Assembly: GCF_010731755.1 (NCBI RefSeq)
Contig: NZ_AP022589.1
Location: forward strand, 2,728,001 to 2,792,000
DNA length: 64,000 bases
From: Mycolicibacter minnesotensis
Lineage (GTDB): Bacteria > Actinomycetota > Actinomycetes > Mycobacteriales > Mycobacteriaceae
Direction: 5' to 3'
Shown one piece after another: positions 16,372 to 23,505 of the stretch (position 1 is its first letter; every line of letters begins with the position of its first letter). Under the pieces are notes generated by a model. That model had not been told where the DNA came from and did no database searches. It saw nothing but the letters and a program-made list of their open reading frames with translations. The translations under genes were made by a program, and so were the position numbers.

Positions 16372-16968
16372 TCAGCCCAGGTCCACCAGGCCCAGCCCCG
16401 GCGTGAGGGCGTGCGTCATCGGCACGTCGTGGGCCTGCGCGGGCACGGTGTCGAGCAGTTCAGCGTCGCGCACGACGGCGACCAGCGGGATCTGCGGCCG
16501 GCGCCAGGGCAACGAGCGGTCGTAGAAGCCGGCGCCGCGGCCCAGCCGCATCCCCCGGCGGTCGACGGCCACCGCCGGCACCACGATCAGGTCCGCCTCG
16601 GCCAGCGTCTGCGGCGGCAGCCACGGGGCGGGTGGTTCGAGTAGGCCGAACCGGGCGCTGGTGAGCGAATCCGGCTCGAATCGGCCCCACCACAGAGCCA
16701 GGGGAGTGCCGTCGTCCTCCGTGCGGACCACCGGAACCAGCACCCGTACGCCACGACGTGCCAGCGCGGCAAGCATCACGGGGGAGCCTGGCTCACTGCC
16801 CACCGGCACATAAGCGCAGACCGTGTCGCCGTCGCGCGCCAGCGCTTCGAGGTGTCCGGCCAGCGCCGCGGCCTCGGCGGCGTGCGCCTGCGGGTGCAGT
16901 GCTCGTCTTTCGGCGAGCAGTCGTGCCCGCAACGCAGACTTGGCAGCCACCACCGCGTCGTCGGTCAC
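16372..16968 (-). CDS. 5-formyltetrahydrofolate cyclo-ligase
   Basis: 198 residues from GTG 16968 (VTDDAVVAAKSALRARLL), close to the usual family length. Family marks: the basic N-terminal helix LRARLLAERRAL, WGRFEPDSLTSARFGLLEPP, DLIVVPAVAVDRRGMRLGRGAGFYDRSL (the GxGGGYYD-type phosphate/ATP region) and PMTHALTPGLGLV. It uses ATP to turn 5-formyl-THF into 5,10-methenyl-THF. It is divergent from galU with a 73-bp shared gap. A longer open frame runs back over galU but is not coding. Ortholog of Rv0992c. Confidence 0.93.
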   Translation of the reverse strand: MTDDAVVAAKSALRARLLAERRALHPQAHAAEAAALAGHLEALARDGDTVCAYVPVGSEPGSPVMLAALARRGVRVLVPVVRTEDDGTPLALWWGRFEPDSLTSARFGLLEPPAPWLPPQTLAEADLIVVPAVAVDRRGMRLGRGAGFYDRSLPWRRPQIPLVAVVRDAELLDTVPAQAHDVPMTHALTPGLGLVDLG

Positions 16969-17041
16969 GGCAACCAGAGTGTCAGCTACGGCTCGCCCAC
17001 CGCCAGCCGACGTCAAGTTGATTGCGGTTATCGTGTGAGCA

Positions 17042-17953
17042 ATGCCCACGCCGAAGGTCCCCATTCCCCGCACCGCCATTGTGCCGGCGGCCGGTTTGGG
17101 GACCCGTTTCCTGCCCGCCACCAAGACGGTGCCCAAAGAGCTGCTGCCTGTCGTCGACACCCCCGGTATCGAGCTGGTGGCCGCCGAGGCGGCCGAGGCC
17201 GGCGCCGAGCGGCTGGTGATCGTCACCTCCGAAGGTAAGGACGGCGTGGTCGCGCACTTCGTCGAAGACTTGGTGCTGGAAGGCACGCTGGAGGCGCGCG
17301 GCAAGAAGGCGATGCTGGCGAAGGTCCGTCGCGCCCCGGAACTCATCAAGGTCGAGTCGGTGGTGCAGGCCGAGCCGCTGGGCCTCGGCCATGCCATCAG
17401 CTGTGTCGAGCCCACCCTGTCCCCGGACGAGGACGCGGTCGCGGTGCTGCTGCCCGACGATCTCGTGCTGCCCACCGGTGTGCTGGAGACCATGTCCAAG
17501 GTCCGGGCCCGCCGGGGCGGCACCGTGCTGTGCGCCATCGAGGTCACCCCCGAGGAGGTCAGTGCCTACGGGGTCTTCGATGTCGAGGCGCTGCCCGACG
17601 CCGACAACCCCGACGTGATGCGGGTCAAAGGGATGGTCGAGAAGCCCAAGACCGGCGATGCGCCGTCGATGTATGCCGCCGCTGGCCGCTATGTGCTGGA
17701 CCGGGCGGTGTTCGACGCCTTGCGGCGCATCGACCGCGGCGCGGGTGGCGAGGTACAGCTCACCGATGCGATCGCGCTGATGATCTCCGAGGGGCATCCG
17801 GTACACGTGGTGGTGCACCGGGGCTCGCGACACGATCTGGGAAATCCGGGCGGCTACCTCAAAGCTGCGGTTGACTTTGCCCTGGACCGCGATGACTACG
17901 GTCCGGATCTGCGTCGGTGGTTGGTCGCGCGACTGGGCCTGGCGGAGAACTGA
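17042..17953 (+). CDS. galU: UTP-glucose-1-phosphate uridylyltransferase
   Basis: 303 residues. The nucleotidyltransferase signature GLGTRFLPATKTVPKELLP is at about 17-35, LLPDDLVLP holds the metal-binding Asp, and VEKPKTGDAPS and GGEVQLTDAIAL are sugar-binding segments. It makes UDP-glucose from UTP and glucose-1-phosphate for glycans, trehalose and glucuronate. It is followed 50 bases later by glp. Ortholog of Rv0993. Confidence 0.97.
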   Translation: MPTPKVPIPRTAIVPAAGLGTRFLPATKTVPKELLPVVDTPGIELVAAEAAEAGAERLVIVTSEGKDGVVAHFVEDLVLEGTLEARGKKAMLAKVRRAPELIKVESVVQAEPLGLGHAISCVEPTLSPDEDAVAVLLPDDLVLPTGVLETMSKVRARRGGTVLCAIEVTPEEVSAYGVFDVEALPDADNPDVMRVKGMVEKPKTGDAPSMYAAAGRYVLDRAVFDALRRIDRGAGGEVQLTDAIALMISEGHPVHVVVHRGSRHDLGNPGGYLKAAVDFALDRDDYGPDLRRWLVARLGLAEN

Positions 17954-18003
17954 GCTGACGTCAGCCCGCATTGGACCGACGCTGCAACGGAGAAAGGCAC
18001 ACC

Positions 18004-19266
18004 GTGCGTTCGGTTGAGGAGCAGCAGGCCCGGGTCGCGGCTGCCGCGGTGGCGCCCCGCCCGGTCCGGGTGGCGATCGCCGAGGCGCAGGGATTGATGT
18101 GCGCCGAAGAGGTGGTTGCCGAGCGGCCCATGCCCGCCTTCGATCAGGCCGCCATCGACGGGTATGCGGTGCGCAGTGTCGACGTGCTGGGCGCGGACGC
18201 GATCGGTGAGAGTGCGGGCGGGCGCGATGACGCGGTCGTCACACTGCCGGTACTGGGTGTCATCGAGGCAGGAGCGCGGACCCCCACCCGGCTACAGCCG
18301 AAGCTGGCCACCCGGATTCAGACCGGAGCGCCCATGCCGATCCTGGCCGATGCGGTGCTGCCCCTGCGCTGGACCGATGGCGGCACCTCTCGGGTGCGGG
18401 TGCTCCGCGGCGTCCGTCCGGGCGACTATGTGCGGCGCGTAGGCGATGACGTGCAGCCCGGTGATGTCGCGGTGCGTGCCGGTACGGTCGTGGGCGCCGC
18501 CCAGGTGGGCTTGTTGGCGGCGGTGGGGCGTGACCGCGTGCTTGTGCACCCGCGCCCGCGCCTGTCGGTGTTGGCGGTGGGCGGCGAACTGGTCGACGTC
18601 AACCGGACGCCCGGCAATGGGCAGGTCTACGACGTCGACTCCTACGCGCTGGCCGCTGCCGGCCGGGACGCCGGCGCGGAGGTGAACCGCGTCGGCATCG
18701 TCAGCAATGACCCCAAGAAGCTGCGTGAGGTGGTCGAGGGCCAGCTCACTCGGTCCGAGGTGGTGGTGATCGCCGGTGGGGTCGGCGGTGCGGCGGCCGA
18801 CGAGGTGCGTGCGGTGCTCTCTGACCTGGGGGACATGGAGGTCGCCCGGATCGCCATGCATCCCGGTTCGGTGCAGGGATTCGGTCAGCTCGGCCCCGAG
18901 GGGGTGCCGACCTTCCTGCTGCCCACCAACCCGGTCAGTGCGCTGGTGGTGTTCGAGGTGATGATCCGTCCGCTGATCCGGCTGTCGCTGGGCAAGCGTG
19001 AGCCGATGCGCCGGATGGTGCGGGCCCGCACCCTGGGCCCGATCGCGTCGATGCCCGGGCGCAAGGGCTTCCTGCGGGGCCAGCTGATGCGCGACGAGGA
19101 CAGCGGCGATTACCTGGTGCAGGTGCTCGGGGCCACCGGCGGCACCTCGTCGCACCTGTTGGCCACGCTGGCCGAGGCGAACTGCTTGGTGGTGGTTCCC
19201 GAGGAGGTCGAGCAGATCGAGGCCGGCGAGCTGGTGGACGTCGCTTTCCTGGCCCAGCGCGGCTGA
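18004..19266 (+). CDS. glp: gephyrin-like molybdotransferase Glp (MoeA1)
   Basis: 420 residues from GTG 18004. MoeA signatures: MPAFDQAAIDGYAV at about 41-54, RIQTGAPMPILADAVLP, LSVLAVGGELVD, and VVVIAGGVGGAAADEVRAVL, with HPGSVQGFGQLG and a C-terminal beta-barrel. MoeA inserts molybdate into adenylated molybdopterin. In Corynebacterium the homologue next to this membrane gene is a divisome protein (Glp) that binds FtsZ and the receptor GlpR. The presence of glpR two genes downstream supports that role here. In the gene GGVGGAAADE stands where classic MoeA has GGVSVGDYD, so molybdotransferase activity may be lost. Ortholog of Rv0994. Confidence 0.92.
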   Translation: MRSVEEQQARVAAAAVAPRPVRVAIAEAQGLMCAEEVVAERPMPAFDQAAIDGYAVRSVDVLGADAIGESAGGRDDAVVTLPVLGVIEAGARTPTRLQPKLATRIQTGAPMPILADAVLPLRWTDGGTSRVRVLRGVRPGDYVRRVGDDVQPGDVAVRAGTVVGAAQVGLLAAVGRDRVLVHPRPRLSVLAVGGELVDVNRTPGNGQVYDVDSYALAAAGRDAGAEVNRVGIVSNDPKKLREVVEGQLTRSEVVVIAGGVGGAAADEVRAVLSDLGDMEVARIAMHPGSVQGFGQLGPEGVPTFLLPTNPVSALVVFEVMIRPLIRLSLGKREPMRRMVRARTLGPIASMPGRKGFLRGQLMRDEDSGDYLVQVLGATGGTSSHLLATLAEANCLVVVPEEVEQIEAGELVDVAFLAQRG

Positions 19267-19276
19267 GCCCGGTTCC

Positions 19277-19939
19277 ATGTTGGTCAATCTGTGGCCGTTC
19301 AAGGCCGTTGAGCGCCCCGGCTGGCCGAGTGTGCTCGGGCCGCTGCGGGTGGCGGCCGGGGTGATCCGGCTGCGGCCGGTGCGGATGCGCGACGGGGTGG
19401 CGTGGAGTCGGATCCGGATGGCCGACCGCGGCTATCTGGAGCAATGGGAGCCCAGTGTGGAGGTTGACTGGGTGACCCGGCACGGCAGCGCCTCCTGGCC
19501 GCCGTTGTGCTCCAGCCTGCGCACCGAGGCCCGCTACGGGCGGATGCTGCCGTATGTCGTCGAACTCGACGGCCGGTTCTGCGGCCAGCTGACCGTGGGC
19601 AACATCGCCCATGGCGCGCTGCGGTCGGCCTGGATCGGCTACTGGGTCTCCAGCGCGGTGGCCGGCGGAGGTGTGGCGACCGGGGCGGTGGCGCTCGGGC
19701 TGGATCACTGCTTCGGGCCGGTGGGCCTGCACCGCGTGGAGGCCACGGTGCGGCCCGAGAACGGGGCCAGTCGAGCCGTGTTGGAGAAGGTGGGATTCCG
19801 CCAGGAAGGCCTGCTGAAGCGTTACCTCGACGTCGACGGCGCGTGGCGGGATCACCTGCTGGTGGCGATGACGGTCGAGGAGGTTGCCGGGTCGGTGACC
19901 TCTCGGCTGATCCAGTCCGGCCGGGCCGGCCGGGTCTGA
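19277..19939 (+). CDS. rimJ: GNAT N-acetyltransferase, RimJ-like
   Basis: 220 residues. The GNAT fold is shown by IRLRPVRMRDGVAWSRIR at the N-terminus, GYWVSSAVAGGGVATGAVALGLDHCF (acetyl-CoA pyrophosphate loop region) and HRVEATVRPENGASRAVLEKVGFRQEGLLKRYLDVDGAWRDHLLVAMT, the RimJ/RimL-type ending. It acetylates an N-terminal amine, possibly of a ribosomal protein; the target is not known. It starts ten bases after glp, so it is in the same operon. Ortholog of Rv0995. Confidence 0.92.
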   Translation: MLVNLWPFKAVERPGWPSVLGPLRVAAGVIRLRPVRMRDGVAWSRIRMADRGYLEQWEPSVEVDWVTRHGSASWPPLCSSLRTEARYGRMLPYVVELDGRFCGQLTVGNIAHGALRSAWIGYWVSSAVAGGGVATGAVALGLDHCFGPVGLHRVEATVRPENGASRAVLEKVGFRQEGLLKRYLDVDGAWRDHLLVAMTVEEVAGSVTSRLIQSGRAGRV

Positions 19940-19952
19940 CGCATTTTCGGGC

Positions 19953-19979
19953 AATTGTTACGCGTGTGATAGTTGTGAC
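19953..19979 (-). promoter_or_regulatory. three consecutive MtrA-like 9-mers
   Basis: On the minus strand three head-to-tail 9-mers are GTCACAACT, ATCACACGC and GTAACAATT. Mycobacterial MtrA is known to bind pairs of 9-bp direct repeats of GTCACAgcg type. The array lies over the -35 region of the predicted glpR promoter. Confidence 0.5.
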
Positions 19980-20015
19980 TTACGAGGTCAACGAGTAAAT
20001 TACATCTGTGTAATT
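19973..20015 (+). promoter_or_regulatory. predicted glpR promoter with palindrome at the start point
   Basis: TTGTGA (19973-19978) and TAAATT (19996-20001) are 17 bases apart, a good mycobacterial housekeeping promoter. A perfect inverted repeat AATTACA-TCTG-TGTAATT (19998-20015) overlaps the -10 and the expected transcription start, a place where a repressor would block initiation. The leader to the ATG would be about 78 bases. Confidence 0.5.
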
Positions 20016-20085
20016 GGTTCGGCGCGTCGTCCGAGGCCGTGTCGCTTGCACGCCTAGCCTTGGCTCGGAAAGGAGCAGGCCAACC

Positions 20086-21273
20086 ATGCCCAGCATCCCC
20101 CAATCTTTGCTCTGGATCTCCCTGGTCGTCCTCTGGCTGTTCGTTCTGGTGCCGATGCTGGTCAGCAAGCGTGACGCAGTGCGGCGGACCAGCGACGTGG
20201 CGTTGGCGACCCGGGTGTTGACCAGTGGGTCCAGCGCCCGCCTGCTCAAGCGCGGCGGCCCGGCCGCCGGTCACCGCAGCGACCCCGACTGGCGCCACAG
20301 TGCCGACGACCTCGACGACATCGATGAGGTCGACGAAGCCGAGGGCGAGCACGCCGAGGGCGGCTCGCGGGTGTTCGTCGCCGCCGCCGCGGTGTTCGTC
20401 GCCACCACCGAAGCGCAGGTGGGTGAGCAGGCCGAGCTTGACTACCTCGACGTCGACGTCGTCGCCGAGGACTCCGGCGAGCTGCTGTTGTCGGACGCCG
20501 GGCTGGCTGCCGAGGCTCAGGCGGCCCAGGCCCGAGCGCGAGCTTTGGCTCAAGCGCAGGCGCATGCCGCTGCCGAGGCGGAAGCACTCGCCGCGCAGGA
20601 GGCCGCCATGGCGGCCGAGGCTTTGGCGGCCAAGGCGGAGCCCGAACCGGCGTCGGACGAGGACGAGTACGAGGCTGCCGGTGAGGAACCACTTGCCGAA
20701 ACCGAAACCGAAACCGAAACCGAAGCCGACGGCGAGACCGAGGCCGAGGCCTACGAGTACGAATACGTCGAAGACAGCTCAGGCCTGGAGCCCGAGGCGG
20801 AGTCCAGCCGGTCTCGGGTCTCTGGCGTCTCGGCGCGGGGCCGACGCCCGCGTGCCGACACCGCGGCCGTGGTCAGCGCGCGCAAGTACGAGTTCCGCAA
20901 GCGGGTGCTGATGTCGCTGGCGGTGGTCCTGGTGCTCTCGACGCTCACCGCCTTTACCGTGGCGCCTTCGGCCTGGTGGATCTGTGCCGGCGCGGCCGGC
21001 GCGACGGTGCTCTACCTGGGTTATCTGCGGCGTCAGACTCGCATCGAGCAGCAGGTGCGGGCGCGCCGCGCCCGGCGGACCGAGCGGCCGCGCACGCAGC
21101 GGCCCAGTGCCCACTCCGACGCCTTCGAGGTCGTTCCCTCACGGCTGCGCCGTCCGGGCGTGGCGGTGCTGGAGATCGACGACGAGGACCCCGAATTCGA
21201 ACACCTGGAGTACACCTCGAGTGCCGGCCGCTACGGCTGGCGGGACAACCTGGCGCGCGCCGCCGGTCAGTAG
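20086..21273 (+). CDS. glpR: Glp receptor GlpR, membrane protein (Rv0996-like)
   Basis: 395 residues from ATG 20086, with an AAGGAGC site ahead. TM1 is at about 5-24 (SLLWISLVVLWLFVLVPML). A long acidic Ala/Glu-rich segment (about 70-255) follows, with a coiled-coil-like run of AEAxA and an ET repeat. TM2/TM3 form a hairpin at about 271-310 (VLMSLAVVLVLSTLTAFTV, then WICAGAAGATVLYLGYL). A basic, then conserved C-terminal tail ends in YGWRDNLARAAGQ. In Corynebacterium GlpR anchors the gephyrin-like Glp at the septum. Synteny glp-rimJ-glpR supports the same here. Ortholog of Rv0996. Confidence 0.85.
   Translation: MPSIPQSLLWISLVVLWLFVLVPMLVSKRDAVRRTSDVALATRVLTSGSSARLLKRGGPAAGHRSDPDWRHSADDLDDIDEVDEAEGEHAEGGSRVFVAAAAVFVATTEAQVGEQAELDYLDVDVVAEDSGELLLSDAGLAAEAQAAQARARALAQAQAHAAAEAEALAAQEAAMAAEALAAKAEPEPASDEDEYEAAGEEPLAETETETETEADGETEAEAYEYEYVEDSSGLEPEAESSRSRVSGVSARGRRPRADTAAVVSARKYEFRKRVLMSLAVVLVLSTLTAFTVAPSAWWICAGAAGATVLYLGYLRRQTRIEQQVRARRARRTERPRTQRPSAHSDAFEVVPSRLRRPGVAVLEIDDEDPEFEHLEYTSSAGRYGWRDNLARAAGQ
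20701..20724 (+). repeat. 6-bp microsatellite (ACCGAA)x4 inside glpR
   Basis: Four exact hexamers encode a Thr-Glu repeat in the acidic linker. Gain or loss of a unit keeps the frame, so linker length could vary between strains. Confidence 0.85.
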
Positions 21274-21322
21274 GTCTCGGTTTCAGAGGGCCGGCCGGGG
21301 GCTGGTAATCTCTTTCCGGTCA

Positions 21323-21395
21323 GGGGCTATAGCGCAGTTGGTAGCGCGTCTCGTTCGCATCGAGAAGGTCAGGGGTTCGATTCCCCTTAGCTCCA
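21323..21395 (+). tRNA. tRNA-Ala(CGC)
   Basis: A 73-base cloverleaf. Acceptor GGGGCTA pairs with TAGCTCC, the D arm is GCGC/GCGC, the anticodon stem TCTCG/CGAGA has loop TTCGCAT, so the anticodon is CGC and reads GCG. The T arm is AGGGG-TTCGATT-CCCCT. The CCA is not encoded. The 3' end is the target of the integrative element that follows. Confidence 0.96.
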
Positions 21396-21398
21396 CAG
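21370..21398 (+). other. attachment-site repeat, tRNA side
   Basis: 29 bases covering the T arm and acceptor 3' strand of tRNA-Ala plus three bases beyond. The same 29 bases recur at 23448-23476. This is the pattern left by a tRNA-targeting tyrosine integrase. Confidence 0.9.
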
Positions 21399-21401
21399 GA
21401 T

Positions 21402-21444
21402 AAAACCCCCTCTCACCGGCGTTGGGTTAGGTGAGGGGGGGTTT
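21402..21444 (+). terminator. strong hairpin terminator after tRNA-Ala
   Basis: AAACCCCCTCTCACC pairs with GGTGAGGGGGGGTTT around a short loop, a long GC-rich stem followed by TTT. It lies inside the element, just past the attachment repeat, and would end tRNA transcription. Confidence 0.8.
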
Positions 21445-21530
21445 CGCGTTTCCGGCGTAGCGGCGCCAAGGCCTCGCCGAGGCCACCGGGTAGCGTGGAA
21501 TCTCCTGCTCGGTTACTACCCTCATCGCGT

Positions 21531-22412
21531 ATGCAACCTGAGCAGATGGCAGTGCCGGATGACCACCGTCAACGTTGGGTAGAGGCGACCTACAAAATCC
21601 GCGCAAATTCGTTGCTCTTGAGCCGGATGGTCGACCCACTACCTGAAAGTGGCCTCGCTAGCGCGGATGCGCACTACCCGTGGGAGAAGGCATCGGCATG
21701 GGCCAGTTCGTACCTCGATGCAGGCTTCGAGCATCTCAATCTGTGGGCCGACCGCGTCGCACCCTACAAATTTGACGAAAGCACCGTGCACAACGTCGCC
21801 TACCGTCCGTATCTCCTGTTGGCCCGAGCAGGACTTGAATCCGCAGCTCACGGCTTGTGGCTGCTCGACGTACCGGACTCCGCCGAGTGCGTTGGGCGAC
21901 ACGTCCGAATGATGTACCGGGATCTCGGCTACTTCATCAAGGCGCGAAAAGCGGGCGAGATGGATAGGTCGAAGATCGAGGCGCAGCGGCAGACTCTGGT
22001 GGATCGTGCTAAGGCAAAGCTGCCTGACGTAACCATCACAGAGAAGCTGCCGGGATACGAGGACATTGTTAGGTACGCCGCGACTGCGCAGGACCAAGAC
22101 CCTGATCGGTGGGCCTACTTGTGGAATCTGGCAAGTGGAGCGGGACATGGCCAGAACTGGTTCTCACTGGAAGGTTATTTGCTGGAACTCGGCGAAGAAT
22201 ATGAACCCGGCTATCACCGAGCTGTGCGATTGCCCGATGTAGTTCCGCTGACTGAGATGATCGAGGCAGCCACAGCTACGCTGCAATATGCAACCTTTCG
22301 GTGGGCATATCTTGCCGGATACCCATATCGGGAAATGTCTATCCAAGCGGTATGCGAGGTCTTTGAACGCATGCCAAAGATCACCGATCAGCCTCCATCT
22401 GCCGAAACGTGA
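21531..22412 (+). CDS. uncharacterised island protein, 293 aa
   Basis: 293 residues from ATG 21531 (MQPEQMAVPDDHRQRW); GTG 21495 and ATG 21546 are alternatives. No signal peptide or membrane segment is seen. It reads as an all-helical soluble protein. A C-terminal motif YLWNLASGAGHGQNWFSLEGYLLE resembles the S-G/A-x-x-H-G stretch of some uncharacterised helical actinobacterial proteins. Other notable segments are ARAGLESAAHGLWLLDVPDSAECVGRHVRMMYRDLGYF and AEMIEAATATLQYATFRWAYLAGYPY-type helices. No nuclease, NTPase or HTH motif is recognised. It sits next to the attachment site, a common place for element cargo such as defence genes. Function unknown. Confidence 0.75.
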   Translation: MQPEQMAVPDDHRQRWVEATYKIRANSLLLSRMVDPLPESGLASADAHYPWEKASAWASSYLDAGFEHLNLWADRVAPYKFDESTVHNVAYRPYLLLARAGLESAAHGLWLLDVPDSAECVGRHVRMMYRDLGYFIKARKAGEMDRSKIEAQRQTLVDRAKAKLPDVTITEKLPGYEDIVRYAATAQDQDPDRWAYLWNLASGAGHGQNWFSLEGYLLELGEEYEPGYHRAVRLPDVVPLTEMIEAATATLQYATFRWAYLAGYPYREMSIQAVCEVFERMPKITDQPPSAET

Positions 22413-22443
22413 ATCTGTTCCAGCGCAGCAGCGCGATGGCGGT

Positions 22444-22562
22444 TCAGTACATCCGCGCGACTTTCCGATCGTCGGGGAAAGGTCGGCGTAGTTGTCGAGG
22501 TTCATCGCTGATGATGCATGGCCGAGCATGGTTTGCAACGCTTTGACCGCCGCGACACCGCG
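22444..22562 (-). pseudogene. tyrosine integrase C-terminal fragment, frameshifted
   Basis: On the minus strand the codons from 22562 read RGVAAVKALQTMLGHASSAMNLDNYADL. This is the C-terminal box of phage-type tyrosine recombinases, with the LGHAS histidine and the nucleophile Tyr in DNYADL. The following bases continue as FPDDRKVARMY-stop only if one base is restored, so there is a 1-nt frameshift after ADL. The catalytic N-terminal part is missing. Confidence 0.8.
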
Positions 22563-22617
22563 GCCCCTTTACGGTTGCTTGTGGCCCGATAGACTCGTGT
22601 GAACTCAAGGGGGCGTG

Positions 22618-22773
22618 ATGACCAAGCAAAGCATGTCAGTGGCCGCCCGCCGCAGGTTCGTCTCGCGCTCCACCAAGGCTTCGGCTCGGCTAGAGCAGCG
22701 CGTTGTGCCGGCCGACCACGTTCGCTCGATCAAGGTTGAAGAGTTCCTGGCGTCGTTGAGCGTTAAGGGCTGA
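22618..22773 (+). CDS. Fic antitoxin (VbhA/FicA-like), 51 aa
   Basis: 51 residues starting MTKQSMSVAARRRF. The TGA shares one base with the fic ATG (TGATG), the usual antitoxin-first, coupled order. A short helix with SARLEQ (22-27) resembles the Fic inhibition motif (S/T)xxxE(G/N), with Gln in place of Gly/Asn at the last position. In class I Fic systems the antitoxin Glu blocks ATP gamma-phosphate placement in the toxin. The identity rests on position, size and this motif. Confidence 0.75.
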   Translation: MTKQSMSVAARRRFVSRSTKASARLEQRVVPADHVRSIKVEEFLASLSVKG

Positions 22774-23405
22774 TGGCCTTCCAGGCCGACTACGGTGAAA
22801 CGCTCGCCACCGAAGAAGAGCGCGAAGCGCTGACCGCTCGAGCGCGCGAAGTGCTCGGTGAACCGATTCGCAAGGCCGATCTCTACGATCTCGAACAACA
22901 GATTCAGGATGAGATCGCTGATGATCTCATGGGAAAGGTCTTCGCCGGCTCCCTGACGGTGTCCGATTTGCTCACGGACCACTTCGTCCGTGACCTTCAT
23001 CGACGGCTTTACGCCCTGGTCTGGATGTGGGGTGGGCGTCAGCGTTCGCGCGAGACCAACATCGGCATTGCGCCCGAACGTATCGCGGTTGAATTGCGTA
23101 GCTCACTTGAGTCCTTGCTCTATCGATTTCGGCACCAAGGTGACCTGACCCCACGTGCCCTGGGTATCGCCGCGCATGCCGCCATCGTGCACATCCATCC
23201 CTTCATCGATGGGAACGGGCGCGTGACGCGACTACTTGCCGACCTCGTGTTCGTGGCTGCTCAAGAAGACGGCCCCATGTTGGGCTATGACTGGGATGTC
23301 GACCGTGAGATCTACATTCGTCTGCTCAGGCAGTACGACCGGACGCTTGACCCGACTGACCTGGTCGAGTTCATCCCGGTCTTCGAGCCAACAGACGAAC
23401 GTTAG
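22773..23405 (+). CDS. Fic-domain AMP-transferase toxin
   Basis: 210 residues. The full Fic core HPFIDGNGRVTR is at 142-153, with catalytic His142, the phosphate-binding GNGR and Arg153 intact. An N-terminal extension has LYDLEQQIQDEIADDL and DLHRRLYALVWMWGGRQRSRETNIG, the latter holding the beta-hairpin flap region. Fic toxins AMPylate target proteins (DNA gyrase and topoisomerase IV for FicT/VbhT types). The protein lacks an internal inhibitory helix at either end, consistent with control by the separate 51-aa partner. It is the only fully intact enzyme gene in the island. Confidence 0.92.
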   Translation: MAFQADYGETLATEEEREALTARAREVLGEPIRKADLYDLEQQIQDEIADDLMGKVFAGSLTVSDLLTDHFVRDLHRRLYALVWMWGGRQRSRETNIGIAPERIAVELRSSLESLLYRFRHQGDLTPRALGIAAHAAIVHIHPFIDGNGRVTRLLADLVFVAAQEDGPMLGYDWDVDREIYIRLLRQYDRTLDPTDLVEFIPVFEPTDER

Positions 23406-23447
23406 GTGCCCCGTTTGTGGCGCTACGACATTCGCAGTGGAGCAATC

Positions 23448-23476
23448 CAGGGGTTCGATTCCCCTTAGCTCCACAG
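23448..23476 (+). other. attachment-site repeat, distal side
   Basis: An exact 29-base copy of the tRNA-Ala 3' end (matching 21370-21398). The bases upstream do not form a tRNA, so this is the distal attachment junction of the element. Confidence 0.9.
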
Positions 23477-23505
23477 AGTTCGTCTAGTTCAGTCGCACGC
23501 GCCCG

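Larger units (their letters stand above)
21399..23476. mobile_element. 2.1-kb remnant integrative element in tRNA-Ala
   Basis: The stretch between the two 29-bp repeats has visibly lower GC than its flanks and no counterpart in M. tuberculosis gene order. It holds an unknown 293-aa protein, a frameshifted integrase C-terminal fragment, and a Fic toxin-antitoxin pair. There is no intact integrase, so it is now immobile unless helped in trans. Confidence 0.85.

Noticed and set aside
18004..19266. Simple assignment as molybdenum cofactor enzyme MoeA
   Set aside because: The altered GGVxxGDxD motif and the glpR neighbour favour the divisome-type Glp, though molybdotransferase activity cannot be ruled out.
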